Source: Azolla pinnata
Taxonomy: Eukaryota; Streptophyta; Polypodiopsida; Salviniales; Salviniaceae
DNA: 52,406 nucleotides
NCBI GenBank assembly: GCA_037176905.1
Contig: JBBBWG010006002.1
Location: 45,503 to 97,908, forward strand
Reading direction: 5' to 3'
Below, piece by piece: positions 22,645 to 33,906 of this stretch. The translations under genes were made by a program, and so were the position numbers. Numbering within the stretch: the stretch's first letter is position 1; the number at the start of each line of letters is the position of its first letter. The notes below the pieces were generated by a model. It did no database searches and had not been told where the DNA came from. It saw only the letters and a program-made list of their open reading frames with translations.

Positions 22645-22929
22645 GGCGAGCAGAGAGAGAGGGAGAGAAGGCGTTGCGGTGGTCGCTTCTTGGTGGGATT
22701 TCGCAGGAATCGGGCGATGAAGGGATGGCGATGGCGATGGCGATGGCGACCTAGGGTTCTGTTCCCGATCGGAGCTCTCTCTGTCTCTGTGTGTGAAATT
22801 ACAAACTTAGCCCAAAGGAACAACAAAAGGAAAACGCTACAAAAGCAAAGCAAAACAAAAACGCAAAACAAAAGCCACCGGATAAAAAGCTCGGGAAACC
22901 TCAGAAAAGCAACCCAGAAGGGTTTTGCG
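22645..22929 (-). promoter_or_regulatory. ERD2-like gene promoter and 5' UTR
   Basis: A short region between the ERD2-like ATG and the telomere-type array. It contains GATGGCGATGGCGATGGCGA (22723-22750) and a C/T-rich stretch as read on the gene's strand. No clear TATA box is visible. Confidence 0.45.
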
Positions 22930-24266
22930 GCTTTAGGGATTTAGGGTTTTAGGGGGGTTAGGGTTTTAGGGGGGGGTTTAGGGTTAGGGGCTTCGGGGCT
23001 TCGGGGTTTTAGGGGCTTAGGGGGGGTTTTAGGTTCTTTGGGGTTTTTCAGGGCTTTTGGGTGTTTTTAGGGTTTTTTAGGGTTTTTGGGTTTTTTTGGG
23101 TTTTTTAGGGTTTTTAGGGTTTTTAGGGTTTTTGGGTTTTTTTGGGTTTTTTGGGGTTTAGGGGTTTAGGGTTTTTTGGGGTTTAGAGGGTTTAGGGGTT
23201 TTTTTGGTTTAGAGGTTTAGGGTTTTTTGGGGTTTAGGGGTTTAGGGGTTATGTTTTAGGGGCTTTAGGGTTTAGAAGTTTGGGGTCTTTGGGTTTTTTT
23301 AGGGTTTTTGGGTTTTTTTAGGGTTTTTGGGTTTTTAGGGTTTTTGGGTTTTTGGGGTTTAGGGGGTTAGGGTTTTTGGGGTTTAGGGGGTTTAGGGTTT
23401 TTGGGGTTTAGGGGGTTTAGGGGGTTTAGGGGTTACAAGTTACGGGTTTAGGGTTTTACGGTCTTAGTGGATTTTATGGTCTTAGGGCTCAAAGGATAAA
23501 GGGTCTTTAGGGGTTTACGGTTTTTGGGCTTTAGGGGTTAAGGTTTTCGGGCTTTAGGGGTTAGGGTTTTAGGGGCTTCATGGTTTTAGGGTTTAGGGTT
23601 TTACGGTCTTAGGGTTTAGGGTTTTACAGTCTTTAGGTTTAAGAGTTTAGGGTCTTGGGATTTTTACGGTCTTAGGGCTCGGGGACTTAGGGTCTTTGGG
23701 TTTTCGAGGGTTTTGGGGGGTTTAGGGGGTCAAGGTTTTAGGGGGTTCCGGGTTTCGGGGTTTTAGGGTTTACGGTTTTACAGTCTGAGGGTTTAGGAGT
23801 TTAGGGTCTTCGGATTTTACGGTCTCTGGGCTTAAGGGTTTCGGGTCTTTGGGTTTTTTAGGGTCTTTGGGACATTGGGATCTTAGGGCATTGGGTAGGT
23901 CTAAGAGTTTTAGGGTCTTAGGGTTTGGGGTCTTAGGGTCTTTTGGGTTCTAGGGTTTTAGGGTTTAGGGTTTCGGCCGTAGGGTTTTGGGATTTGGGCA
24001 TTTGGGTGCATGTTTAGGGTTTTTTATGGTCTTAGGGTTGTAGGGTTTAGGGTCTCAAGGTTTTGCAGTTTAAGGGTCTCAAGGTTTTGGGGTTTAAGGG
24101 TCTTAGGGCCTTTGGAGTTTTAGGGTTTGGCGTCTTAGGGTTTTAGGGCTTCACGATCTTAGGGTTTAGGGTGTTATAGTTAAGGGGTTTTAGGGGTTTT
24201 AGGGTTTTTTTAGGGTCTGTAGTGTTCTAGGGTTTAGGGTTTCAGGTTAGGGTTTTAGGGTTTAGA
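22930..24266 (+). repeat. Degenerate interstitial telomere-type array (TTTAGGG)
   Basis: About 1.3 kb built almost wholly from TTTAGGG-like words in one orientation, with many variants such as TTTTAGGG, TTTAGGGG, TTTTTGGG, TTTACGG and TCTTAGGG. It is far more degenerate than a terminal telomere, so it is an old interstitial or subtelomeric-type array. It fills most of the space upstream of the ERD2-like gene. Confidence 0.9.
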
Positions 24267-24660
24267 CCTGATCAAGCCCATTTTGCAGGCTTACTGATAT
24301 ATATATATCTTCTGGCCTTGATGCATATAGATAAGATGCCTGTCATATATTTCTTATCTAACTTGTTGGAAAGAGCAGATGCTTCCTGTGAATTTCCAGG
24401 AATTTTTGGAAACTTCTAGAAGCTTCTTGTGCGCTTCTGTCCCGAAACCTTCGGCGAAATGGCTCATAGGTTTTTCTGGGAAGCAAATACGTAGAAGGAT
24501 GCGGAGCTTTTTAGAAGCTTCCGCCAGACGTTTTAGAAGTTCCCAGAAGCTTTGCACAGATGGAGGCTCCGTAGAGGCGCTAAACACTCTTATAGAAGGT
24601 TCTCGAGGAGGGTTTCAAGGTTTAGGGGTTTAAAGGGTTTTAAGGGATAACATGAACTGA
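24267..24660. other. Spacer between telomere-type and 60-bp repeats
   Basis: No gene is recognised. The stretch has recurrent AGAAGCTTC/TTCTAGAAG words (near 24415-24430, 24511-24522 and 24546-24552) that can pair with one another, and ends with another short TTTAGGGG piece near 24620. Confidence 0.4.
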
Positions 24661-25140
24661 ATGTATGATGGAATCCGTAAGAACTGATCGAGAGGACCGT
24701 TTGCATACGATCCATCTGTTGAGCCAATCTAAACTGTACGTATTTGATCGAGCCGATCATTGCGTCGAGCGGATCAAAACCGTACGTACCGATCAAGCCA
24801 ATCGCGGCGAATACAGTCGGATTGCCGAGCGGATTGGAAGCGTGCATCCTGATGGAGCCGATCGTTGCAAATACAGCCGGATCGCCGAGCGGATTGGAAG
24901 CATGCATCCTGATGGAGCCGATCGTTGCAAATACAATCGGATCGCCAGGTGGACCCAAAATCATTAATCCAGCCGATTGCAGGAAACACAGCTAGATCGT
25001 CGAGCCGATCGGAATCGAACGTACTGATCAAGCCGATCGCGGCAAATAACGTCGGTTCGGCGCGCCAACTAAAACCGTAAATGTACCGATCCAGCCAGCA
25101 TCGCTGCAAATACAGCCGGATCATCGAGCGAATTGTAGCA
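24661..25140. repeat. 60-bp tandem repeat with GATCGAGCCGATC core
   Basis: Two adjacent units (starting at 24841 and 24901) match base for base over most of 60 bp. Both contain TGCATCCTGATGGAGCCGAT, CGTTGCAAATACA and CGGATCGCC. The unit before (24781) and several after are diverged, with GATCAAGCCGATCGCGGC-type variants. The array leads into a (CA)n run. Confidence 0.8.
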
Positions 25141-25151
25141 TTATATGCATG

Positions 25152-25153
<2 letters not shown>

Positions 25154-25193
<40 letters not shown>
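25154..25193. repeat. (CA)n microsatellite
   Basis: An uninterrupted AC dinucleotide run of about 40 bases at the end of the 60-bp repeat array. Confidence 0.95.
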
Positions 25194-25195
<2 letters not shown>

Positions 25196-25265
25196 TACAA
25201 GAAGCAGCACAGAATCCAGCAACAGAATTACTTGATCAAAACACTGATCTATATCTGTCTTATCA

Positions 25266-25440
25266 TAGGGTTTAGGGGTTTAGGGGTTTAGGGTTTAGGG
25301 TTTAGGGTTTAGGGCTTAGGGTTTAGGGTTTAGGGTTTAGGGTTTAGGGGTTTAGGGTTTAGGGTTTAGGGGTTTAGGGTTTAGGGTTTAGGGTTTAGGG
25401 TTTAGGGTTTAGGGTTTAGGGTTTAGGGTCTAGGGTTTAT
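25266..25440 (+). repeat. Near-perfect telomere-type array (TTTAGGG)n
   Basis: About 25 successive TTTAGGG words with only a few TTTAGGGG, CTTAGGG and TCTAGGG variants, in the same orientation as the array at 22.9 kb but much better preserved. It ends 150 bp before the start codon of the Roadblock/LC7 gene, so it lies in or next to that gene's promoter. Confidence 0.95.
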
Positions 25441-25589
25441 CTTATCTGCAGTCTGATTCCGGGGCAAAATTTTTTTGATGTATTTTGTCCACAGTTTTGT
25501 TCTAACGAACTTCTTCTTGTTTTTCTTCTAACTGTCAGAACGAACGAACGAACGAAAAGAAACGCAGAGAAAACGAACGACGGGGCGCC

Positions 25590-27493
25590 ATGGCAGCTGA
25601 AGCAGAAGCTTCCCCTGCTCCTGCTCCTGCTCCTGCTCCTCCTCCTGCTGCTTCGGGATCTGCAGATCCTTCCGCTACTCCCACCGGCGCACCTGCTTCC
25701 CTCGCACCAAAAGTAAGTTTCCATCCTTCCTTCCTTCCTTCTTCTTTTGCGTTTGATTCCATCGCTCTTCTCCGTCTGCGCTTCTTTGTTCCTCGCTTCT
25801 CCTTCCTTCCTCCATTTTTGGTTTCCGAGATTTGTGCTTCTTCGGCTCGTACGCGAGACATTCCCCCCCGGTTCCCCCCCTCTGAAATTCAGAGGATTAC
25901 GGGAAAAAATATGAAAACGTTTTGGAAGGGGCTCAGGGTTTTAGGGAGATCTTGTCTGAATTTCTAGCTGCTTTCCGGTGATGTGTATCTATTCGTTCTC
26001 TCCTCGCTTTCACTGTTCTGAACCTCCACTCATATATTGGTGCGTGTGCTAAGTCATGGAGAGAAAGAGCACGGGGCGGTTCCTTGGATCACTTTGGCCT
26101 TTCAGTTTGTACCTAACGAGAAAACAATTCGGTCTGGATAGTGATCAAGCTTTTTTTCTCGACGAGATCCAAAACCCATCATGGAATTTAATTCGGACTG
26201 CATGATACTTGGGTGGAACAGGGAAAGACTCAAAGTCTTGTCACTGTATCATGCATGCCTATTTGAGAGAATTATTATCTATGAAAATGCTCTCCATTGA
26301 AGGAATGGTATAGTTTCGATGGAACAAGTAAAGACTTGTCTTGCTAATCTTTTGTACCGTTGCTCATTGTCTACATGGAAAGAACGATCTAGTGAGAGAT
26401 CTGCATTGAAGTCTATACTTGGGTGGACCACGTCATGCCTGTAATCTCTTACAATGTAATATGTCTATGTGTGGAATGAATGATGTTGAAAAAGCCATGC
26501 GCTGTAGGTAGAATACGCAAAGATTTAGATTGTAATCTCTCTTTCTCTCTCTGTGTATATAAAAAGAAAACTCTGCGTTGAAAGTATATGCTTGGGCACC
26601 GGTCAAGACTTAGCTTGTAATATCTTGTTCTGTTGTATGTCTTTATGGAAAGAATGATATAGAGAAAGCTTTGCAGAGGATCAACGGCCACAAGGTATGA
26701 TATGCTCTTTCTACCCGATTCACGCTGTTTTCTAGTTCTTTCTATTCAGTTTGTTGCTCCACCTTCGCTAGCATGACAAAGTCGCCTAAAATGTTGTTTA
26801 CTTCGTAATCTTGCAGAATGTGGTAGGCACGATCATTGTGGATAACAGTGGGATGGTCCTACATTCAACACTGTCCGATGTATGTATTCATTGTGACCAG
26901 GATATAATGAGTATCATTGACTTATGTATTGCATGTCTTTAGGGCTTATTTTTTCAATTGATTACTAATAAACGTGGTTTTTCATGAATTATTTTCTCCA
27001 AAGGTGATAGAGCACTGCATTTTGATGAGCAGAGTGCATCCATCATTTTGTTCATGTGAATCAAATAAGCATATTCAACGGGATTATCAAAATTCAAGAA
27101 GACTTCTAGATTTTCCATTTTGCTTCAATGCTCATTGAGTGTGTGGATTTTGCAACTCCAATCATTTGTGTGGATTTTGCAACTCCAATCATTTGTGTGG
27201 ATTTATGACTCCAATAATTTAATTCGTCTGTCTTACTTTTCAAGGAAGATCTCACTGCGAGATATGCAGCAAATGTTTCGGGCTTGACTACCATGGCAAG
27301 GAGCTCTGTTCGTGAGCTGGGCAATCAAAACGACTTACGCATGCTGAGGCTCAGGAGCACAAGCCATGAAATAATCGTAGTACAGGAGACCCAGTTTATA
27401 TTTATTACTGTTCAAGGCTTAAAAGACAAAGTAGAGAAGAGTAAAGAAGAAGAAGAACAAGAAGTGCTCGAAGAGGAGCAACTTCTCGACTGA
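25590..27493 (+). CDS. Roadblock/LC7-type dynein light chain
   Basis: Four exons in phase: 25590-25712, 26653-26694, 26817-26879 and 27245-27493, giving 158 residues. After an Ala/Pro-rich extension (residues 1-41), the joined text follows the Roadblock/LC7 fold: IEKALQRINGHK, VVGTIIVDNSGMVLHSTLSD, DLTARYAANVSGLTTMARSS, VRELGNQNDLRMLRLRS, and HEIIVVQETQFIFITVQG. LC7 homodimers bind dynein intermediate chains in cytoplasmic and axonemal dyneins. The family length is about 100 residues; here there is an N-terminal extension and a Glu-rich C-terminal tail (KEEEEQEVLEEEQ) that may form a charged helix. The second exon is only 42 bp. Because seed plants that lost motile sperm lack dynein motors, a role in sperm flagella or intraflagellar assembly is likely, but this is inferred. 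Confidence 0.88.
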
Positions 27494-28204
27494 ACAATAG
27501 AAATTTTTGATAGAGGGCCAATCATTCACTTCACTGAGCGAAGCAATCAAAAGCTCATACCCAAATTTGTGTGATTCAATGACCAAATCTTGCATGCTAA
27601 GGAAGATTTGCATTTGATGATTTCATGCAAGCATAGGAAGGCCAAAGGCATGGAACCATTCTGGTCAAAATGGAGGTCATAGAGATTAGCCAACTAGAGT
27701 TAATCCAGTGCAATTCGTTATTTTGCTCGCATTCACCATTGGTGTAATTTTGCTCAATGATTTCTGATCCTCATAACACAAAGATTTACAAGATAAAACA
27801 TTCACCGTTGGTGTAAATGTACAAGGTTCATGACACCATTCAACAGATTTGGATTTTAAAAGAAAACTAGTTTCAAATGTGATTGACATTTATAGAAGGA
27901 AACCAAATTGCCGACAGAAGGTTTACATTAATTAATCTCTAAACAATGGAAGCACTTAGCAATCACATCAGAGGATTGCCCTTGTATGGCCATATACCCA
28001 TTGTATGCTGAGATTTATGACATATATATGTATCTACAAGTCAGGTTCATGTAAGAGGAAAAGAAAATATACATAACATACACATTTCCTCGTGAAATAC
28101 TGCACTAGCAAAAGGATGCTCAGGAGCTCCAATTTCGAACAAGATGTCTACTAGACAAAGACTTGAGAGCCCCCTGACATACTTGTTATGTACAAAATAG
28201 GCCC
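27494..28204. other. Convergent 3' ends of LC7 and ORMDL genes
   Basis: Short intergenic region between two genes that face each other. It should hold both 3' UTRs. No exon, repeat array or RNA gene is recognised. Confidence 0.5.
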
Positions 28205-30309
28205 CTATGTTGCATAATCAGCATTTATGCCTAGAATCCTTACTCTGTGCATATAGGGGAGTTTGGCGATTACTAACACTAATACAGCAAGTGTGTTCAG
28301 CACAAGCCAAGGAGTGTTATAGTCTGTCGTGTGGCATGCGATCAAATACCTGCGAAAACAAACATGGTGGTCTTAGTTCCAAAACACATTCAATGGTGTT
28401 GCTGCATCAAGATTATACAAGCAAAAGGTATAAGAAAAAAGGATAATTTCTATAAAATTATGGCAGATTTAGAGAAACTAGTTATATACAATGAAAAAAA
28501 CAGGGAATAAGAGAGCTTGGAGTGACATACAGAACTACTGGCACAACCATCAAAAACTTGCGATTGCGTGTAAGTTGCCTTCCATTGTCGACTTGCTCCC
28601 ACCATGTCAATTTGTTGTATATACCTTGATCCTCTGCAAAAGGGGTTCCCTTTCTCCAATGGAATGACCAATATGTGATCTGACGATGCCACGACAAGAA
28701 AACAATAAAGAAGATATTAACATCTTCTACAACAATAAAGCTACCCTTCGGTGAATCTTTATGTCAGAAACTCTTTGCTCGGTTTTGTAGGAGCATAAAA
28801 ATATCCACTTTACAAAAGTGCAGAAGAAATTATCATATAGCAGGTTGGAGAATGTTGGCATCAAAGTAATCCTCCTCATTCACACTTCAACAACAGACAT
28901 GCGACAACCAACAAACTCAAAGTTGATCCTAATCCTCCTCATTCACACTTCAACAACAGACATGCGACAACCAACAAACTCAGAGTTTATCCTAATCATT
29001 CACACTTTGAAAACCCCATGAAGACCTTCCAAAGATCAACAGTCATAAACAGCTGTATGAAGCGTGGAAGAGATTGTCATATGGCAGGCTTGAGATTTTA
29101 GGCATAGAAATAATCCTTTCACCATTCGCACTTTTGATCACATATGCAAAGCTCAATAATCAACATATATGCTACCTAAGCATTCGTCCATAACCTTAAT
29201 CTTTCCCCATGAAGATCTTCCAAAGATCAATACTATAAACAGCTGTATGAAGCGTGGAAGAGATTGTCATGTGGCAAGCTTGAGATTTTAGGCATAGAAA
29301 TAATTCTTTCATCATTCACACTTTTTATCACATATGCAAAGGTCAATAATCAGCATTTATCCTACCTAATCATACGTCCATACCCTTAACCTTCCCAAAG
29401 ATCAACACTTAATCTTAATAATTGGTCCTTAACCCCCATGAAGGTTTCCTGAAGATCAACAATAGCATAAACAGTTCCTCATAACTCACTCCTATACAAC
29501 ACATCAGCCCTCTCTAAGATCAACACACAACAGCCTTCACCTACGCCTACTTTCTGCAAAGATCGAAACTCGAAAATAGTCCTTCACAAAATTCATCCTT
29601 TATCCTTCTGTAGTTTCTAAAGTACTCGAATGATCTATCCTCTCCATGCTGCGTATGTCTATCAATCTATCTACCTATCAGCCCAAAGAAATACACAATT
29701 TTTATAATGTTCGGATGGGCTTCATCTTTTTGAAATACCCAAAATCATCTTGATTTCTTCATCTGGTGTGTGTATCTATCTATTGGCTCTCTCTCATGAT
29801 CTAAAAGTAAATACAACCTTTTAAATGATCTTCATTATTCAAAAAAACTCAAAATGGTTTTCATTATTTCAGTTTTTCATGTGGTATATCGATATAGATA
29901 TATAATGATCTAAAAGAAATAGACAATTTCTTTACCATACACAAACGATCTTCATCATTGAAAATGTTGAAAAATGATTATCATTGATTCAGCCTTACTT
30001 CAAGTGGTGTGCATATATCTACCTCTATATCTATCCAATGATCTAAGAGAAGAAGCAGTTAAAAAGGGCACTCACCGCGAAGTGGAGGAGATTAACAATA
30101 GACCAAGCTGTACCCGATCGACATCCGAAAAGAGACATAGTAACGAGCCATCCGAAGAAGATGATGAGGATATAAGTTGTCCAGACGCCAGGATACTGAA
30201 ACCACTCCGTGTTCTTGTTGAGATCGGGTGGTGGCGCAGCTCTCGCACTCAACACATTCCTCACCATTACCAGATTCAATGGCGAGGAGATGATCAGTGA
30301 ATCGCCCAT
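28205..30309 (-). CDS. ORMDL family protein (sphingolipid synthesis regulator)
   Basis: Three minus-strand exons in phase: 30309-30076, 28679-28531 and 28349-28205, giving 175 residues. Diagnostic text: PPPDLNKNTEWFQYPGVWTT in exon 1, YWSFHWRKGTPF then DQGIYNKLTWWEQVDNG and QLTRNRKFL in exon 2, and YLIACHTTDY, LNTLAVL and AKLPYMHRVRILGINA in exon 3. ORMDL proteins sit in the ER membrane and hold serine palmitoyltransferase in check according to ceramide level. Exon 1 offers two starts: M1 at 30309 and M15 at 30267. M15 gives 161 residues, close to the usual plant length of about 157, so it may be the true start. Intron 1 (1.4 kb) contains tandem duplications. Confidence 0.95.
28868..29400. 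repeat. Tandem duplications in ORMDL intron 1
   Basis: Two separate duplications. A 63-bp unit starting AATCCTCCTCATTCACACTT occurs at 28868 and 28931. A 191-bp unit starting AAGACCTTCCAAAGATCAA at 29021 recurs at 29212; both copies contain AAACAGCTGTATGAAGCGTG, GGAAGAGATTGTCAT and TTGAGATTTTAGGCATAGAA. Confidence 0.9.
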
Positions 30310-30945
30310 GCTTCCACTTGCCCTTCCTTCCTTCCTTCCTTCTTGTGCTTGAGAAGAAACAAGAAAGGGGGAAAAGCTCAAGGGAAATTGGGTAAAACCT
30401 GATGAGAATGAGGATGTGGGCGTGTTTTCTTTTCCTCCGGGTTCGGTTTTTGTCACGTGAAAAGACAACAAGAACACTCTGTTCGTCTTCTTCTTCTTCT
30501 TCTTCTTCTTCTTCCTCCTCCTCCTCTTCTTCCCTAACGTTCTAGGTTTGCAGCTCTAATTTCTCCCGTTCCTGGAAGATCTGTGCTGCCCTGTTGCTTG
30601 TCCGCTGCCAGCGAGCCTTCTTCAAATGTGCTGGGATTAGGGTTAGGGTTTGGAGGCATGGCATGGATGGAAATTCAGGAGCCCATTTTGCTTGATTCTT
30701 TCTTGCCCTTTTCTTCTTCTTCTTCTTCTTCTTCTTCTTCTTCTTCCTCCTCTTCTTCTTCTTCTTCTTCCTCCTCCTCTTCTTCTTCTTCTTCCTCTTC
30801 AACAAAATTTTTCTTGATATTTCTTCTAGTTTGTCAGCACAAGGGGCATGGATCCTTTTCCAACATGTGCTTACCCCCAAAAGGGAATATACTCAATAGA
30901 ATATACTTTGGTTCCACAGCAGCGGATTCCGCAGCCAGTTGATCC
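30310..30945. promoter_or_regulatory. ORMDL promoter side with CTT microsatellites
   Basis: The ORMDL 5' UTR and promoter should lie here. Contents include CCTTCCTTCCTTCC near 30325, (CTT)n at 30484-30530, a short ATTAGGGTTAGGGTTTGG telomere-like word near 30636-30653, and a long TTC/TCC tract at 30712-30799 that opens false frames on both strands. No gene is recognised. Confidence 0.45.
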
Positions 30946-31770
30946 CCCGATCGATCGATCGATCGACAATCGATACGCAAGGAGAAGAGGATCGATTTAT
31001 CTTAAGCGATCTGGCAGTTGATCCCTTGCTCGACAATGTCAATCGATCGACCGACATACAAGAGAAGAGGATCGGATCAACCTTACGTTATCAAACAGCT
31101 GATCCCTGGCTTGACAATGAGAAAACGATCGATCTTACGCGATCCCTGACTCAACGATGTCGATCAATCGACCGATATACAAGGAGAAGAGGATCAGATC
31201 TACCTTGGCTAATCAAACAGCTGGTCCTTGGCTCGGCAATGATCGATCATCTTAGGTGATCTAACAGCTGGTCCTTGGCTCGGAAATGATCGATCTTAGG
31301 TGATCTGGCAGCCGATCCCTGGCTCGACAATGCCCATCGATTGACCCTGATATACAAGGAGAAGAGGATCAGATCAATCTTAGGCGATCCGGCAGTTGAT
31401 CCTTCGCTCGACAATGCTAATCGATCGACCTTAGCTGATAAAGCGGTTGATCCCTTAGCTCGATGACGTTGATCAATCAACCGATATACAAAGGAGAAGA
31501 TGATCGATCATAGCTGATCAAGCGATCGATTTCCCTGGCTCGACCAACAATGCTCATCGATCGACATATTCAAGGTGACAAGGATCGATCCTCGCTCATC
31601 AAGTGCGTCGATCGAAAGCACTGATCTAGATCTCTTTGGTGTTGTCACAGATAAAGACAAAGCCATCCTCAGCTCGACAGGCAGAGATTGGCTGATATAT
31701 ACAATGGGAGAAGGATCATGCCTTCCCGAATCAGGCCATAGCAATCGCCAACTCTACACAAAGCATCGAT
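30946..31770. repeat. Degenerate GATC-rich tandem repeat
   Basis: Diverged units carry AAGGAGAAGAGGATC (near 30978, 31181 and 31357, with variants near 31060 and 31490), then a CTTAGGCGATC-like word, CAGTTGATCCCTTGCTCGAC, and AATCGATCGACC. Spacing is irregular, about 80-180 bp. It starts with GATCGATCGATCGATCG at 30949-30965. No coding sense is seen. Confidence 0.8.
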
Positions 31771-33906
31771 CGATTTAAACGCAGAATGAGGACAATTCCT
31801 TGCTTATCAAGGGAATGACGCTGGAATTTGACACTAACCTATATCCAGTTGACATCGTTATAGTGTCACTGCACAACTTGCGTATATGTCCCATTGTAGA
31901 GTTCTGAGTGCAATGAGTTAGATCCTCAACATCATTGATCAACGGGCTAAGACTGCTAACAACTAACGGAAGAACAAACAAGTTTAGAAATTCCATCGAT
32001 TGGTCAGATCTTTGTTGCTTCTTCTTCCTCCTCCTTTTACACCGATAGAGAACGATTCGTTTCAACGGCATTTGGGACAACCATAAACACATGTCCCATT
32101 CCATACCTACCTTCCCTTGCATTGGGTAATCGCCATTACGCGTCCCTCTGCCTTTTCTTCCCTGTGGTTTTGCTTGATTTTCTCCATACATTTCATTTTC
32201 CGCTTTTATTTTTTCCCCCTCCTTGGTCCAATCTAACAATTTTCGATCTAGCAAGCAAAATCCATCACATTCGCGAGGCTTTCTTTTTACCCTTGTAAAG
32301 CCCTCATTATGTCTTGTGACATTGATATACCAAACGGAAAACCTGCAAACTCGAGCCATGTCCATGGAAGTGTGAGAATTCTGCACCTACTACGAGGTGA
32401 TGGAGCCGTGTGAACTGCCAATGCATTCAATACATGATTTTGAAAGGAAACCTTCCAGAGCAACTACAAACTTAAATTGAATCCAACTTCCGATAGCGTA
32501 GATGCGACATAATGGAAATCATATGACGAACAATACAAAGTTAGGGAGGGATAAACACCCAGAATTGCCTCAAATTACTATTTGATGCCCACAATATTGC
32601 AACAAATCTTAAAAAATACCAATTAATCAGCAAATTAACCAAATAATCAAATTGCTAATCAATCAAACCCTCACCCCTTCCTTGTATTGAATTTCAAGTA
32701 TGATTTTATCAACTCCAAATTCTCCATCGATTTTATGGCGCAACTCCAAATATGTATTTGAACCAACTCTGCACGACTCAACGAACCCACTAGGAAAGGA
32801 GGAGATTTCATTGAACACAGCCTCCTAATATTGGTCCTGAAAGCATGTCCTCAACTAAATGTAGTTCATAAGCATATCAAGAAGGCAACAGTTAGTGGTC
32901 TCATGTTGGGCAATTAGTGCATACATGGAACATGTGACACAAATTTGCCTTATGAAGCAGAACAAGTGCTGATATTGTAAGCATTTCATTCTACTTTCTT
33001 GTTCAAATGATTACCTTTTCTAACAACATATATCATGGTCGGAGAATCTCTACCAGGAAGCGGATTCCGACTATTTCAGCAGTATATGTACTTAAAAGAT
33101 TATAAAACAGGTTGTTGTGACAGAATGCGCAATAAACATGATCGTGTTGCATCAATTTATCAATCCACTCTGCTAGACTTTATGTTATCACAAATTCACA
33201 CTTAAAATTTAAACAACCAACCTCTCATGGATCTTCATGCAACATAAGTTTTGAGCTGCAAAATTCGTTTATCCTAGATCAGATGAATTTTATCCGAATG
33301 CAAGTAACATTATTCCAGCAGAGAATTCTGATTCTAGGTGATGCCTTTGTCAGGTAATAAATACACTTCTTAACTAAATATGTTAGTTCAATGTCAAAAT
33401 TCCTTCTATAGATCAACGGTTTACCTAACTTTTTCCACGTACAAGACCCGGCGTTAAGTCCTCCTAGCCTCTAACATACCTGAATTTGCCAACACAAAAC
33501 AATAGTACTAAGTAATGGATAAGTGTATACCTGAAGGAATAGTTTTTCTCTACTTCAAAGAAATATTCCATCTAACTCTTGTAGCAGAGTATCAGAAAAC
33601 CCTGCATTATGTAAAATATTTCTGTGCAATTCTCTGCGTAAAAAATGAGGGCTGAAAACAACTGTAATCTCTACGTGAATCATCGAGTAAAAAAAGCTCT
33701 ACATTCTAAAAAGCTGTGGATTATCCTCTATGTGCATGAGTGGGTGAAGTACACAATCTGTACAGTACTGTGAATAAAGAAAACAAAATCATTTTTCAAC
33801 ACCAAGTTATGGAATTAAAACATTGATCAAATCTTTTCCATTGCTTCATAATGGAAGCCATTTCTGTAAAGTTGTTTTATAACTGTGAGAGAATAAGTCG
33901 GCCTTC
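31771..33906. other. Intergenic, no confident gene
   Basis: AT-rich sequence. A 203-codon open frame at 31775-32386 (minus) has no domain I recognise, includes a lysine/arginine-rich patch, and partly abuts the GATC repeat; I do not call it a gene. The part nearest 33906 should be the 3' UTR of the microprotein gene. No RNA gene, mobile element or repeat array is seen. Confidence 0.4.

Noticed and set aside
31775-32386. 203-codon minus-strand frame
   Set aside because: The longest unexplained frame in its region, but with no domain, signal or conserved motif that I can see, and it abuts repeat DNA. Left unassigned.
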